A stretch of DNA of 64,000 bases from Pseudomonas migulae NBRC 103157 (GCF_002091715.1 NZ_BDAG01000017.1:62001-126000); one strand, 5' to 3'. Counted from the first letter of the stretch, positions 1-7,636 are shown. The notes: generated from the letters alone by a model not told the origin. Numbers and translations are program-made.

Positions 1-393
1 CAGTTCGCAGTTGCCATTGGCCGAGCAGGTCAGGCAGTCCAGCGGGTGATCGGAGATGTACAACTCCATGACATTGCGGCGCAGCGTGGCCAGCTTCGGC
101 GTCTGCGTGTGCACGGTCATGCCTTCAGTGACCGGCGTGGTGCAAGACGCCGGATAGCCACGCATGCCGTCGATCTCCACCAGGCACATGCGGCAGGAAC
201 CGAAGGCTTCCAGGCTGTCAGTGGCACAGAGTTTCGGAATGGTGGTGCCCAGCATCGCGGCGGCGCGCATCACTGAAGTGCCTTCCGGCACGCTGATGCT
301 GCGTCCGTCGATGTTCAGGGTGACCTGCACGTCGCTGTCGCGGGCCGGGGTGCCGAGGTCGATGTCGGTTTTCGGGTCGAAAAGAGTGATCAT
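1..393 (-). CDS. fdsA: NAD-dependent formate dehydrogenase alpha subunit, N-terminal part (cut by window edge)
   Basis: Catalytic molybdenum subunit of a soluble NAD+-dependent formate dehydrogenase (formate to CO2). Only about 131 N-terminal residues are inside the window. They form a [2Fe-2S] ferredoxin domain: the translation holds PKLCATD, then GSCRMCLVEIDG and a later SCTTP, giving the C-x(n)-C-x2-C-x(n)-C ligand pattern. The start of the next cluster domain follows (HPLDCLTCSANGNC). The molybdopterin domain lies beyond base 1. The ATG at 393 overlaps the fdsB stop by four bases (ATGA), so this is the third gene of a translationally coupled fdsGBA operon. The subunit order and the NuoE/NuoF-like partners separate it from membrane-bound formate dehydrogenases. 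Confidence 0.9.
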   Translation of the reverse strand, partial: MITLFDPKTDIDLGTPARDSDVQVTLNIDGRSISVPEGTSVMRAAAMLGTTIPKLCATDSLEAFGSCRMCLVEIDGMRGYPASCTTPVTEGMTVHTQTPKLATLRRNVMELYISDHPLDCLTCSANGNCEL

Positions 394-1949
394 TGCTCGG
401 CCTCCGAGGCTTGCAGACCGAAGTCGGCGGGGAAGTACTTGAGGGCGCTGGCGACCGGAAAGGAAACCATGCCACCCAACGCGCACAGCGAACCGTATTG
501 CATCGTGTCGCACAGGTCCTTGAGGATGATCACCTGCTCTTCGCGACCGCTCTGGTCCGGCGCGGCCAGCAGGCGGTCGATCACCTCCACGCCCCGGGTC
601 GAGCCGATGCGGCATGGCGTGCATTTGCCACAGGATTCTTCGGCGCAAAACGCCATCGCGAAGCGCGCCATGTGGGCCATGTCCAGGCTGTCGTCAGCCA
701 CCACCACACCGCCGTGACCGAGCATCGCGCCCATGGCGGCAAAAGCCTCGTAATCCAGCGGCGTATCGAATTGCGACGGCGGCACCCAGGCGCCGAGCGG
801 GCCGCCCACCTGCGCAGCTTTCAGCGGCCGACCGCTGGCGGTCCCGCCGCCGTAGTCTTCCACCAGTTCCCGCAGCGTCAGGCCAAAGGCCCGTTCCACC
901 AGACCGCCGTGACGAATATTGCCCGCCAGCTGGAAAGGCATCGTGCCCAGGGAACGGCCCATGCCGTAATCGCGATAGAACTGCGCACCCTTGGCCAGAA
1001 TCAGCGGCACTGAAGCCAGGGTCAGCACGTTATGCACCAGCGTCGGCAAGCCGAACAGGCCTTGCAACGCGGGGATCGGCGGCTTGGCGCGGACGATCCC
1101 GCGCTTGCCTTCGAGGGAATCCAGCAGCGCCGTTTCCTCACCGCAGATATAAGCGCCGGCACCGACGCGCACTTCCATATCGAAGGCCAGGCCGCTGCCG
1201 CCGACATTGGCGCCGAGGTAACCGGCATCACGGGCGATGTTCAGCGCTGCGCGCAGTGTGGCCACGGCATCCGGATACTCCGAACGAACATAGATGTAGC
1301 CGAAGGTGGCGCCGACGGTAATGCCGGCAATGGCCATGCCCTCGATCAGCAGGAAGGGGTCGCCTTCCATCAACATGCGGTCGGCGAAAGTGCCCGAGTC
1401 ACCTTCGTCGGCGTTGCACACGATGTACTTCTGCGCCGTCTGGGTGGCGCGCACCGTGCGCCATTTGATCCCGGCGGGGAACGCCGCGCCGCCACGGCCA
1501 CGCAGGCCTGAATCGAACACCGCTGTTGCGGTCTCTTCGCCGCCAACCGTGATGGACCTTTTCAAACCCTCGAAACCACCGTGCGCCCGGTAATCGTCAA
1601 GCGACAGAGGCCGGGTAATACCGGCGCGGGCGAACAGCAGGCGTTGTTGGGTTTTCAAATAGGGGATTTCTTCCACCGGACCTAAGGCCAGCGGATGGCT
1701 TGACGGCTCGCCTTGCAAGGCATCGAGCACCGACGGCACATCAGCCGCGGTCAATGGGCCAAAACCGATCCGGCCTTGCGGGCTGTCCACTTCCAGCAGC
1801 GGTTCCAGCCAATACAATCCGCGCGAACTGGTGCGCTGCAACTCCAGTGGCAGGTTGCGCTCCTTGGCCTGAGTGATCAGCGCCGTGGAAACCTCATCGG
1901 CCCCAACAGCACGGGCAAGGGAATCACAGGGCAAATAAAGAGTCGGCAT
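390..1949 (-). CDS. fdsB: Formate dehydrogenase beta subunit (NuoF-like, FMN/NAD-binding)
   Basis: Passes electrons from formate oxidation to NAD+. The 519-residue protein shows the NuoF-type NADH/FMN motif GLRGRGGAAFPAG near residues 148-160 and the [4Fe-4S] ligands CAEESCGKCTPC at about 435-446 with a fourth Cys near 489. The roughly 120 residues before the NuoF core fit the thioredoxin-like extension seen in fused FdsB/HoxF subunits. The ATG at 1949 is chosen because it sits in a TGATG overlap with the fdsG stop; an in-frame ATG 18 bases upstream (1967) lies within fdsG and is less likely. The gene is complete and overlaps fdsA by four bases. Confidence 0.93.
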   Translation of the reverse strand: MPTLYLPCDSLARAVGADEVSTALITQAKERNLPLELQRTSSRGLYWLEPLLEVDSPQGRIGFGPLTAADVPSVLDALQGEPSSHPLALGPVEEIPYLKTQQRLLFARAGITRPLSLDDYRAHGGFEGLKRSITVGGEETATAVFDSGLRGRGGAAFPAGIKWRTVRATQTAQKYIVCNADEGDSGTFADRMLMEGDPFLLIEGMAIAGITVGATFGYIYVRSEYPDAVATLRAALNIARDAGYLGANVGGSGLAFDMEVRVGAGAYICGEETALLDSLEGKRGIVRAKPPIPALQGLFGLPTLVHNVLTLASVPLILAKGAQFYRDYGMGRSLGTMPFQLAGNIRHGGLVERAFGLTLRELVEDYGGGTASGRPLKAAQVGGPLGAWVPPSQFDTPLDYEAFAAMGAMLGHGGVVVADDSLDMAHMARFAMAFCAEESCGKCTPCRIGSTRGVEVIDRLLAAPDQSGREEQVIILKDLCDTMQYGSLCALGGMVSFPVASALKYFPADFGLQASEAEQ

Positions 1950-2425
1950 CACGCGTCCTCCCGGCAAGCGTCGAGCAAGGCATCGAGACGCTCAGCACTG
2001 AGCCGCGCATGCACCCGGCCATCCAGCTCAAGCGCCGGCGAACAGGCGCAGGCGCCAAGGCAATAAACGGGGCGCAAACTGATGCTGCCATCGGCGCTGC
2101 TGCCGTGATCATCCAGTTGCAGACGTTCGCGTAACTGCGCGGCAAGCGCTTCGGCACCACGGCTTTTGCACGACTCAGCCCGGCACAGCCGCAGGATATG
2201 CCTGGCCGGCGGTGCGGTACGGAAGTCATGGTAAAAACTGATCACCCCGCGAACCTCAGCCTGACTCAGATTGAGGGCATGAGCAATCTCGGGGACGGCC
2301 ACATCGGGGATGTAACCGATGCGTTCCTGAATATCATGAAGAATGGGCAACAGCGCGCCCGGGGTGCCCTTATGGCGCTCCAGCAGGCTGTTGACCAAAG
2401 GCAGGTGCAAACTCTCATCAGGCAT
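1949..2425 (-). CDS. fdsG: Formate dehydrogenase gamma subunit (NuoE-like [2Fe-2S] protein)
   Basis: Small electron-transfer subunit of the soluble formate dehydrogenase. The 158-residue sequence has the thioredoxin-like NuoE fold signature: a helical N-terminus with HDIQERIGYIPD, then the [2Fe-2S] ligands LCRAESC and, further on, VYCLGACAC. It is the first gene of the minus-strand operon fdsG-fdsB-fdsA and is coupled to fdsB by a one-base stop/start overlap. Its promoter must lie in the gap above 2425. No adjacent LysR-type fds regulator gene is present inside the window on this side. Confidence 0.92.
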   Translation of the reverse strand: MPDESLHLPLVNSLLERHKGTPGALLPILHDIQERIGYIPDVAVPEIAHALNLSQAEVRGVISFYHDFRTAPPARHILRLCRAESCKSRGAEALAAQLRERLQLDDHGSSADGSISLRPVYCLGACACSPALELDGRVHARLSAERLDALLDACREDA

Positions 2426-3113
2426 TCAGCAATCCTCACGGTCACGGACAAACCAGATGGTTGTCGTTCGTCCGAAAGTGTCGGCTGCGGCAGTCACACC
2501 ACGTCACGGTATCGTGGCATTTTCAGGCCGTTGGCCAGGGCACCCTTGGCGGGCATCTTGTTGTGCCCGGCACGGTCTTCGCCGCACCTCTACTGGGCAT
2601 AAAGGGCAGCTTGCCACGGCGCTTTTGATTCAACTGCACCAAAGCGACGTGTTCGGTTCTGCCTACGACTATCCATTAAGTCTAGATGAGAGCCACGCGG
2701 GGCGTTTACTCACCGGTCTAATGCCCTGAGGGCTTGTCGATGCCTGATGTATAGCAAGCATTACAGGTGCGAAACAGCATCAGATCCGTGGACAATTCAG
2801 GGAGCAGATGCGCTGATATATCCCGCCGTAAACCGAAAACCATTCACCCCGAGCCAAATAATAAAAAGCCCTCAAAAACCTCGGGCCAAATTCCAAATCC
2901 CAATCACTCCACACCCCCCCTGTGGGAGCGGGCTTGCCCGCGAAAGCGCCAGCCCAGCCGACGCAAACCACGGATCAGAAACACAACCCACTGCAGGAGC
3001 GAGCACACTCGCGAAAAACGCAGGAAACAAGCTCTGTCCCCTTTGCTGCCAGTGGACGGCAAGGCAGCAAAACAGTAGCGTTGCGCCACTTTCTTCTTTG
3101 TAACGGACTACAC
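2426..3113. other. Intergenic region upstream of fdsG and of the 3114 gene
   Basis: No convincing gene was found in these 688 bases; the open frames lack ribosome sites and coding character. It should hold the divergent promoters of the fds operon (minus) and the exported-protein gene (plus). The right half carries one REP unit at 2921-2950 and a degenerate one near 2990-3020. I could not identify a regulator site. Confidence 0.5.
2921..2950. repeat. Single REP unit
   Basis: TGTGGGAGCGGGCTTGCCCG followed by CGAAAGCGCC is the Pseudomonas REP palindrome seen at many intergenic sites in this window. It stands alone rather than as an inverted pair; a poorer copy with CAGGAGCGAG...CTCGCGAAAA lies about 60 bases downstream. 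Confidence 0.8.
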
Positions 3114-3863
3114 ATGCCCACTGTCGCTCGAGCCTCGCGCCTGTTCTGCGCAATCACTTTTGCCGTTGTGATGACCCCGGCGCTCGCCGGCCTGTCGAGT
3201 GAAACCCCGGAATACGCCAGGGCGGGCTACCTCTCCGATTGCCAGAAATTTCTGCAGGTGGTGGCCGAGGTGCAGGCCGGGCGCCAGACGCCCAAAGAAG
3301 CTACTCCCGCTATCAAGATGCATCTGAGTACCTTTGAGTTACATCGCTACTACCTACCCCAGTCAAGCCTTGGCTCCCCCGAATACGCTCGTTGTGAGAG
3401 CGGCGTTCCCATAGCGAAAGAGATCGCGGACAAGGGCGAAATTGAACTCAGCGAAGACGTGGACGAGTATCTCGCGCAAGCCCAGATCAAACACCAGGCC
3501 TCCCCGGCATACAAGCGTGCTCGCTCTCTGGGCTTCATCGACGTCGGCGAAATCGGGGAACTCGACCAGCACGCCGAGGCGGATGGTGAAGAGAACCTGA
3601 AGAGGTTGATGATCAGAGTCGATTCTGGTTGCGGCGAAAATTTCCGTGCCTCGAAATACGTCAAACCTTACGTGATCTACACCGTGGGTCCTTGGGATGG
3701 CAACTGCGTCAAAAACCGGAACGTCGCTGTGCTGGGTGGCAAAGTCGCGGAGTGGGGTGAGTACATTGATGACGAAGTGGTTTATCAGTACGTGGGATGG
3801 AAGACACTGCCTGGACAGGATGGATTCCCCGTCAACATTCGAGTCGTGAAAGTGGTGAAGTAA
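3114..3863 (+). CDS. Exported protein of unknown function
   Basis: 249 residues. The N-terminus looks like a signal peptide: basic residues (RASRLF), a hydrophobic core (CAITFAVVM) and an Ala-x-Ala site (TPALA) near residue 26. The mature part is hydrophilic and acidic with several cysteines (DCQKF, ARCESG, SGCGENF, GNCVKN), which suggests periplasmic disulfides. I do not recognise a family. The ATG at 3114 is used because the frame upstream runs through REP DNA and the signal peptide begins here; the ribosome site is weak. The PH-domain gene follows 36 bases downstream on the same strand and may be co-transcribed. Confidence 0.72.
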   Translation: MPTVARASRLFCAITFAVVMTPALAGLSSETPEYARAGYLSDCQKFLQVVAEVQAGRQTPKEATPAIKMHLSTFELHRYYLPQSSLGSPEYARCESGVPIAKEIADKGEIELSEDVDEYLAQAQIKHQASPAYKRARSLGFIDVGEIGELDQHAEADGEENLKRLMIRVDSGCGENFRASKYVKPYVIYTVGPWDGNCVKNRNVAVLGGKVAEWGEYIDDEVVYQYVGWKTLPGQDGFPVNIRVVKVVK

Positions 3864-3899
3864 CCCGCAGGGATTTTTCTTCGAACGGAGGATGGGCAG

Positions 3900-4268
3900 A
3901 TGATCGACTTCAACAACAAAGGCTTCTTCAAACTCAAGCAAAACGAAGAGTACGCAGAACGCGTCAGTGCACTGCTGCTGGAAGGCGAGCACGTCATCGA
4001 CTCGTACAAATCCATGCGCGACGGCGTCGTCTTCACCAACAAACGCATCATCGCCGTCAACGTCCAGGGCCTCACCGGCAGCAAAAAAGACTTCACCTCG
4101 CTGCCCTACAAAAACATCGTCGCGTACTCGGTAGAAACCTCCGGCACGTTCGACCTGGATTCAGAACTGGAGATCTACTTCTCGTCGCTGGGCAAAGTGA
4201 AATTCGAATTCACCGGCCGGACGTCGATGGTAGAAATCTCAAAACTGATCTCCCAACACCTGCTCTGA
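3900..4268 (+). CDS. PH-domain (YvbH/bPH type) protein
   Basis: 122 residues that match the small bacterial PH-like family: VIDSYKSMRDGVVFTNKRII is the strand pair typical of these proteins, followed by LPYKNIVAYSVETSGTFDLD and ELEIYFSSLGKVKFEF. No signal peptide, so it is probably cytoplasmic. Biochemical role is unknown for most of the family. AACGGAGG upstream of the ATG at 3900 gives a good ribosome site. It follows the exported protein by 36 bases. Confidence 0.83.
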   Translation: MIDFNNKGFFKLKQNEEYAERVSALLLEGEHVIDSYKSMRDGVVFTNKRIIAVNVQGLTGSKKDFTSLPYKNIVAYSVETSGTFDLDSELEIYFSSLGKVKFEFTGRTSMVEISKLISQHLL

Positions 4269-4330
4269 CCCGCGTGCCCAAAGGCCCCGAAACCCCGGGG
4301 CCAACAATGCTAATCAATCCACCGCGACCA

Positions 4331-4489
4331 CTGTAGGAGCCGGCTTGCTGGCGATAGCGCCAGCCCAACCACCACAAAACTTCGCACTGAATCACAATCC
4401 CAAGGAGCGAGCTTGCTCGCGAAAAACCCAAGCCACCACCAATCCCGCTGAATGACCGCAATCTTCGCGAGCAAGCTAGCTCCTGCAAG
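4331..4489. repeat. Cluster of REP units
   Basis: Three REP-type sequences: GTAGGAGCCGGCTTGCTGGC at about 4335, GGAGCGAGCTTGCTCGCG at about 4405, and the reverse form CGCGAGCAAGCTAGCTCCTG at about 4467. The second and third form an inverted pair that could act as a hairpin between the converging PH-domain and DUF3077 genes. Confidence 0.8.
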
Positions 4490-4530
4490 TGCCTTAAATA
4501 ACTACAGACAGACTCTGGCCCTTTCGGACG

Positions 4531-4842
4531 CTACCCCTCAGCCATCCCCTCCGCCCGCTTATTCGCCACCTCATTATCCCGATCCCGCGTCACCGCCTTC
4601 GCCACATCATCCACCACCGCCTTACTCATCGCCGTCAAATAATGCGCGGCCCAGGCGTGGTAATCCGTGTCCTTGGCATAAGCCGCATCCTTGGTCAGCG
4701 CCTTGGCGATACACAGAAAATCAGAAGCCATGGCCAACGCATCGCCGGCGGGCACGTTACGGGTGACATGGAACAGCGCTTGATCGCCGCAGTAGATGGC
4801 GGGGGTGAGGCCGATGGTTGTGAGTTCGGGTTGGTTGGTCAT
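4531..4842 (-). CDS. DUF3077-like small protein
   Basis: 103 residues resembling the Pseudomonas DUF3077 group: an N-terminal segment ending in LFHVTRNVPAGDALAMASDFLCIAK, then a helix with AWAAHYLTAMSKAVVDDVAKAV. Function unknown. No signal peptide or membrane segment. CGGAGGTGGCCA before the ATG at 4842 is a strong ribosome site that lies inside the preceding 34-codon ORF; the start overlaps that ORF's stop (ATGA), so translation is probably coupled. Confidence 0.78.
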   Translation of the reverse strand: MTNQPELTTIGLTPAIYCGDQALFHVTRNVPAGDALAMASDFLCIAKALTKDAAYAKDTDYHAWAAHYLTAMSKAVVDDVAKAVTRDRDNEVANKRAEGMAEG

Positions 4843-4943
4843 TGGCCACCTCCGATGAGGGAGAGGTGGTGGGGGAGGGTGTTACGTGATTGGGAATTGT
4901 GTAGAGGGGGAAGCTGAATTTTGTACGGATTTGTTCTGTTCAT
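4839..4943 (-). CDS. 34-residue ORF coupled to the DUF3077-like gene
   Basis: Small ORF starting MNRTNPYKIQL and ending LSLIGGGQ, whose TGA overlaps the ATG of the DUF3077-like gene. AAGGA lies about 8 bases before its ATG at 4943. It contains the ribosome site for the downstream gene. It may be a regulatory leader peptide or the worn remnant of a first gene in a family that often occurs in pairs. Composition is unremarkable, so it may not be a functional protein. Confidence 0.5.
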   Translation of the reverse strand: MNRTNPYKIQLPPLHNSQSRNTLPHHLSLIGGGQ

Positions 4944-5254
4944 GGTCAACGTCCTTGATTTGAGGAGCTGCCACGAGCCTTCTCACGGGCTTGGGTGACA
5001 GCCGTGCGCGGGGTGAGAAACCGGCAATCAAGGCAACCGGTAGACCCGAAGGTCTCCCACGCACAGCCGCCATAAAGCCATATCGCAGACGAAAAAAAAC
5101 GCCACGACAGGTTTTGGGGCGCTTTGCGCCTTGATTGTTTCGGGCTCTCACACCCGGTCGCTGAATTGGCAGCGACGGTGGGAGGGTATCGTGCAGGTCT
5201 CATTCCTGCAACCTTCGAAATCACTAGGTAAAAATTAGGCCAAAAACCTCGCAA
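4944..5254 (-). promoter_or_regulatory. Long, probably structured leader upstream of the DUF3077 locus
   Basis: On the minus strand this stretch contains several short inverted segments, for example GGCGCAAAGCGCC and the GGAGACCTTCGGGTCTACCGG block (AGACC/GGTCT pair), followed by CCCGTGAGAAGG just before the small ORF. From memory, very similar sequence recurs upstream of DUF3077/DUF6124-type genes in Pseudomonas, often mis-annotated as a protein. I read it as a conserved 5' leader or RNA element, not as coding. This is inference; no covariation test was made. Confidence 0.45.
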
Positions 5255-5449
5255 ACTCGGTTTATAAAGGCTCAGCAGCCGGCCGGGGGACGTGGCACAC
5301 TTCCATCATGAAACGCACTGAACCAAAGTGGCGCCATCCGTCTGCGGGTTACATATTTACGCTTCGGGTCCTTGCGCACTTACCTCATAATCGCCCGCTT
5401 CTACCGGTCGTCTCATCGGTAACTCTGCTTCTCTACCAATCTGTAGCCG

Positions 5450-5512
5450 CTGCCGACGCAGCGGGCAAGTGAGATTGCCGAGCTGCTACCACACAAATGG
5501 GCGCCCGTTTAA
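5450..5512 (+). mobile_element. 3' remnant of an IS66-family transposase gene
   Basis: The reading frame gives LPTQRASEIAELLPHKWAPV then TAA, which is the usual C-terminus of IS66-family TnpC transposases. Only about 20 codons remain; the sequence before 5450 does not continue the transposase. No IS end is visible after it. Confidence 0.65.
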
Positions 5513-5537
5513 CCGTCTTTGGAGACGCGGGCAGTGT

Positions 5538-5870
5538 TTATTTCGTGAAGCAAGTCTCTAGAACTTGGCCAGATGTTTCATCTATCCGGCAATTGAATCC
5601 AGAAAAATTTCCTACCCAAAGAGGCTCCTCGTTCGTTACACCGGTATAGGCATCCACGGCCCCCATTCCAATAGCTGGCGCTCGCCAAAGTAAATTGCCT
5701 GACGAGTCGTAGCAAAAAAGATTTTGCGCAGGAGCATTCCTCTCAAAAGCCATCCAGTCAAACGTCACCAGCACCCGCCCGTTGATCAATACGGCTTCAA
5801 GGGCAGGATATTCAACCTCAAACCTTACCCCCTCTCCGAAAATCCAGTTACCGCTAACTTCGAGTTGCAT
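5538..5870 (-). CDS. Hypothetical protein
   Basis: 110 residues with alternating strand-forming stretches (VSGNWIFGEGVRFEVEYPAL, RVLVTFDWMAF, NLFCYDSSGNLLW) and a C-terminal FNCRIDETSGQVLETCFTK. The layout suggests a small beta-rich protein; I do not recognise the family. The ATG at 5870 is preferred over the one at 5909 because AGGAAGAGA lies 4-12 bases ahead of it. The gene sits between two IS66 remnants and has no clear operon partner. Such isolated small proteins in rearranged regions are sometimes immunity proteins, but nothing here proves it. Confidence 0.6.
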   Translation of the reverse strand: MQLEVSGNWIFGEGVRFEVEYPALEAVLINGRVLVTFDWMAFERNAPAQNLFCYDSSGNLLWRAPAIGMGAVDAYTGVTNEEPLWVGNFSGFNCRIDETSGQVLETCFTK

Positions 5871-5989
5871 AGGTTCTCTTCCTGTCCTTATCACCGCGAT
5901 GGTTTCCAATGCGGTTTTCTACCGTATCACGCTGCGACGTCGGTTTGACCTGCTCCAGCCTGCTGTCAGGTACGTGGCGGCCAGAGGTT

Positions 5990-6124
5990 GAAAGCTCTGT
6001 GATTCGGTGCTGATGAACTCCAGGTTTTCATCCAGTGGCAGGCGCGCAGCGCACGTTATCGGCGATGCCGGTTGATCCGCGCTGCTCTATCCAATTGGAA
6101 AGCTCCTCCACTGCGACGAGTTTG
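5990..6124 (-). pseudogene. Truncated, frameshifted copy of the 69-residue small-protein family
   Basis: The minus strand reads ELSNWIEQRGSTGIADNVR, closely matching ELSNWVEMRGSADVADNVR in the intact gene at 7309-7518. The frame is then lost (a TGA follows CAPATG), while another frame continues LDENLEFIS, matching IDRNEEFIK. The 5' part is missing and the homology stops where the IS66 remnant begins at about 6131. So the gene was cut by an IS insertion and then frameshifted. Confidence 0.7.
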
Positions 6125-6130
6125 ATCCAG

Positions 6131-6279
6131 TCGGCGCGACTCAATGGGCATGATCCGTACGAGTATTTGAAGGACGTCCTGACACGTCTGCCGATGCAGC
6201 GGCGAGTGAAATTGACGAGTTGCTGCCGCATAGGTGGACGGCCGTTTAACCACGCAAGGTGTGTTGGGCGGACGCTTAC
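6131..6279 (+). mobile_element. 3' end of an IS66-family element, with right terminal repeat
   Basis: Translation from 6131 gives SARLNGHDPYEYLKDVLTRLP, the conserved C-terminal helix of IS66 TnpC. A one-base deletion near 6200 shifts the frame, which then resumes as ASEIDELLPHRWTAV and a stop at 6247-6249. GACGCTTAC at 6271-6279 matches the IS66-type terminal inverted repeat (GTAAGCGTC reversed), marking the element's right end. The left end is absent. Confidence 0.7.
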
Positions 6280-6574
6280 ATTGAATCGGCCGTTCCGCCG
6301 GTGTGGACCGGTTTCGATACTGACTCTCTAAACGTCATGATTGAAGAAAGACATGCAGCCAGAAGAAACTATTGGTTTCGCAGGCAGTTCGATAAGTTGC
6401 TTGTTCGCTGGCTGAGTTATCACTACGGGTATATCTGGAAGGAAATCGTCAGCCGTTTCTAGTTCGCGTGTAGCGCTCCATGCGCTCGGATCGCGGGTAA
6501 AACTCGTCGCGAAAACTGTAGGTCCAGCGTTCCAGTGCGCGAAGGCGGCGGGGGATACCGCCTCACTCGATCAT

Positions 6575-6904
6575 TTACTGAATGTCTTTCAGGTAGTCCT
6601 TAAGCGCGATGAGCGGCGCATGAAGCTGTTCCATTGTCCGAGCACTGCTGAAACCAACTGACAACCGTTGCAGCTCTCGCCCTAGCGGTGTTTCAGCGCC
6701 ACCTATAGCGTCCAGCGCCAAACCTGTACAGTGCGCCACTCTAAACCGAATGCCCTCGATATCACCCCGGCGCACAAGTAACCCGAATACCTCCCGCTCG
6801 TAATCGCTCATGACCGGATCATCCCGCAGAATCGGACTCGTCCCCTCCGTCTCATAAACCAGCTTGAGACAGAACAGAGCAACAGTTTCCAGCAGCAGTT
6901 CCAT
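6575..6904 (-). CDS. Hypothetical protein
   Basis: 109 residues starting MELLLETVALFCLKLVYETEG, mostly helical, ending in APLIALKDYLKDIQ. No recognised domain, signal peptide or membrane segment. The ATG at 6904 has AAGGATT upstream; a longer frame to 7204 would run through REP and tRNA-derived DNA and is rejected. The gene lies just outside the tRNA-Leu island boundary at 7053, with a REP unit and the displaced tRNA terminator above it. Confidence 0.65.
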   Translation of the reverse strand: MELLLETVALFCLKLVYETEGTSPILRDDPVMSDYEREVFGLLVRRGDIEGIRFRVAHCTGLALDAIGGAETPLGRELQRLSVGFSSARTMEQLHAPLIALKDYLKDIQ

Positions 6905-6957
6905 GGGATGAATCCTTGAGAAGGGGCGTACCGACCGAGGACGAAAAAAGCCAAAAG

Positions 6958-6983
6958 CATCGCCAGCAAGCCGGCTCCTACAG
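6958..6983. repeat. Single REP unit
   Basis: CATCGCCAGCAAGCCGGCTC followed by CTACAG is one half of the REP pair found elsewhere in this window, here without its partner. Confidence 0.75.
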
Positions 6984-7016
6984 GTCGGTGGGGTGTCAGG
7001 TGCTTTTCTACAGGTG

Positions 7017-7044
7017 AAAAAAAGGCCTTGCAAAGCAAGACCTT
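7017..7044 (-). terminator. Probable original terminator of tRNA-Leu, displaced by the island
   Basis: On the minus strand AAAGGTCTTGC and GCAAGGCCTTT form an 11-bp stem with one mismatch (a G-U pair in RNA) around a TTT loop, followed by a run of T. It lies 8 bases past the tRNA-end repeat at 7053-7074, as a tRNA terminator should. The intact tRNA is now about 6.3 kb away. Confidence 0.7.
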
Positions 7045-7052
7045 TCTTAATT

Positions 7053-7074
7053 TTGGTGCCCGAGGGAGACTCGA
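7053..7074 (-). repeat. attR: direct repeat of the tRNA-Leu 3' end
   Basis: 22 bases reading TTCGAGTCTCCCTCGGGCAC then CA on the minus strand. They repeat the last 23 bases of tRNA-Leu (13336-13358) with a single missing G in the acceptor stem. Orientation is the same as in the tRNA, as expected for the far end of an element integrated into a tRNA gene. Confidence 0.72.
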
Positions 7075-7114
7075 ATAATAGCATAACTGTATAATTAACA
7101 TAGTTTTTTGCATG

Positions 7115-7147
7115 TGTACACTTCCACGTTGTACCGTGAAGTGTACA
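7115..7147. repeat. Inverted repeat close to attR
   Basis: TGTACACTTC and GAAGTGTACA are perfect 10-base inverted arms around 13 bases that contain a further CACG/CGTG pair. The site is about 40 bases inside the island end. It could bind the integrase arm domain, an excisionase or a regulator; no function is shown. Confidence 0.5.
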
Positions 7148-7308
7148 TCCTACCTGCCTCCAATAAGGACTGGTATGGATGGAAGCTTGATAGGATTTCT
7201 CCATCCAATTTCCGACGAGCTGTGAATAATATCTACAAAAAACTGGTTACGGATAGACTCCCTGGTCTACCAAAAAATGCCGAACCGACACATGGCGAAC
7301 TTTCGCGA

Positions 7309-7518
7309 TTAGTCGGGCGTCATGAGCACAGCAAGCGTTATCTTGATGAACTCCTCGTTTCGATCGATCGTGTTCAGGGCGCCCCGAACATTGTCGGCGA
7401 CGTCCGCCGATCCGCGCATCTCTACCCAGTTCGAAAGCTCCATGATGGCGGCCTCCAGGGCGAGCTGGTTTTCGTTGATCTTAAATAGCAGGGAAGGGAG
7501 TAAGTCTGAGTTTGGCAT
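7309..7518 (-). CDS. Small helical protein of a Pseudomonas-specific family
   Basis: 69 residues starting MPNSDLLPSLLFKINENQLA, followed by a helix with ELSNWVEMRGSADVADNVRGAL and DRNEEFIKITLAVLM. From memory, near-identical short proteins occur in several copies in Pseudomonas genomes; their function is unknown. ACGGAGG lies about 10 bases before the ATG at 7518. A broken paralogue sits at 5990-6124, on the other side of the island boundary. Confidence 0.72.
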   Translation of the reverse strand: MPNSDLLPSLLFKINENQLALEAAIMELSNWVEMRGSADVADNVRGALNTIDRNEEFIKITLAVLMTPD

Positions 7519-7636
7519 TGTGCAATCCTCCGTGAAATTTTCAGCGTAGCAGGGGGATTACTGACCTCGGTAGGGAGTTGCGCATGGTCGGAAGGACGCC
7601 GGGAGGAGGGTGCATCCACAGTCGATTTCTGCCAGT

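Noticed and set aside
2343..2729. Plus-strand frame upstream of fdsG
   Set aside because: No ribosome site, no signal of coding, and it overlaps fdsG antisense.
4882..5254. Minus-strand frames of about 90-100 residues upstream of the DUF3077 gene
   Set aside because: Two overlapping frames over the same repeated leader; more likely a structured leader than proteins.
6259..6462. 67-codon plus-strand frame
   Set aside because: It starts inside the IS66 end with a GTG and no clear ribosome site; an inner ATG would give 41 residues of unknown type. Too weak to call.
7108..7488. 126-codon plus-strand frame near attR
   Set aside because: It overlaps antisense to the better-supported 69-residue gene and starts within an inverted repeat.
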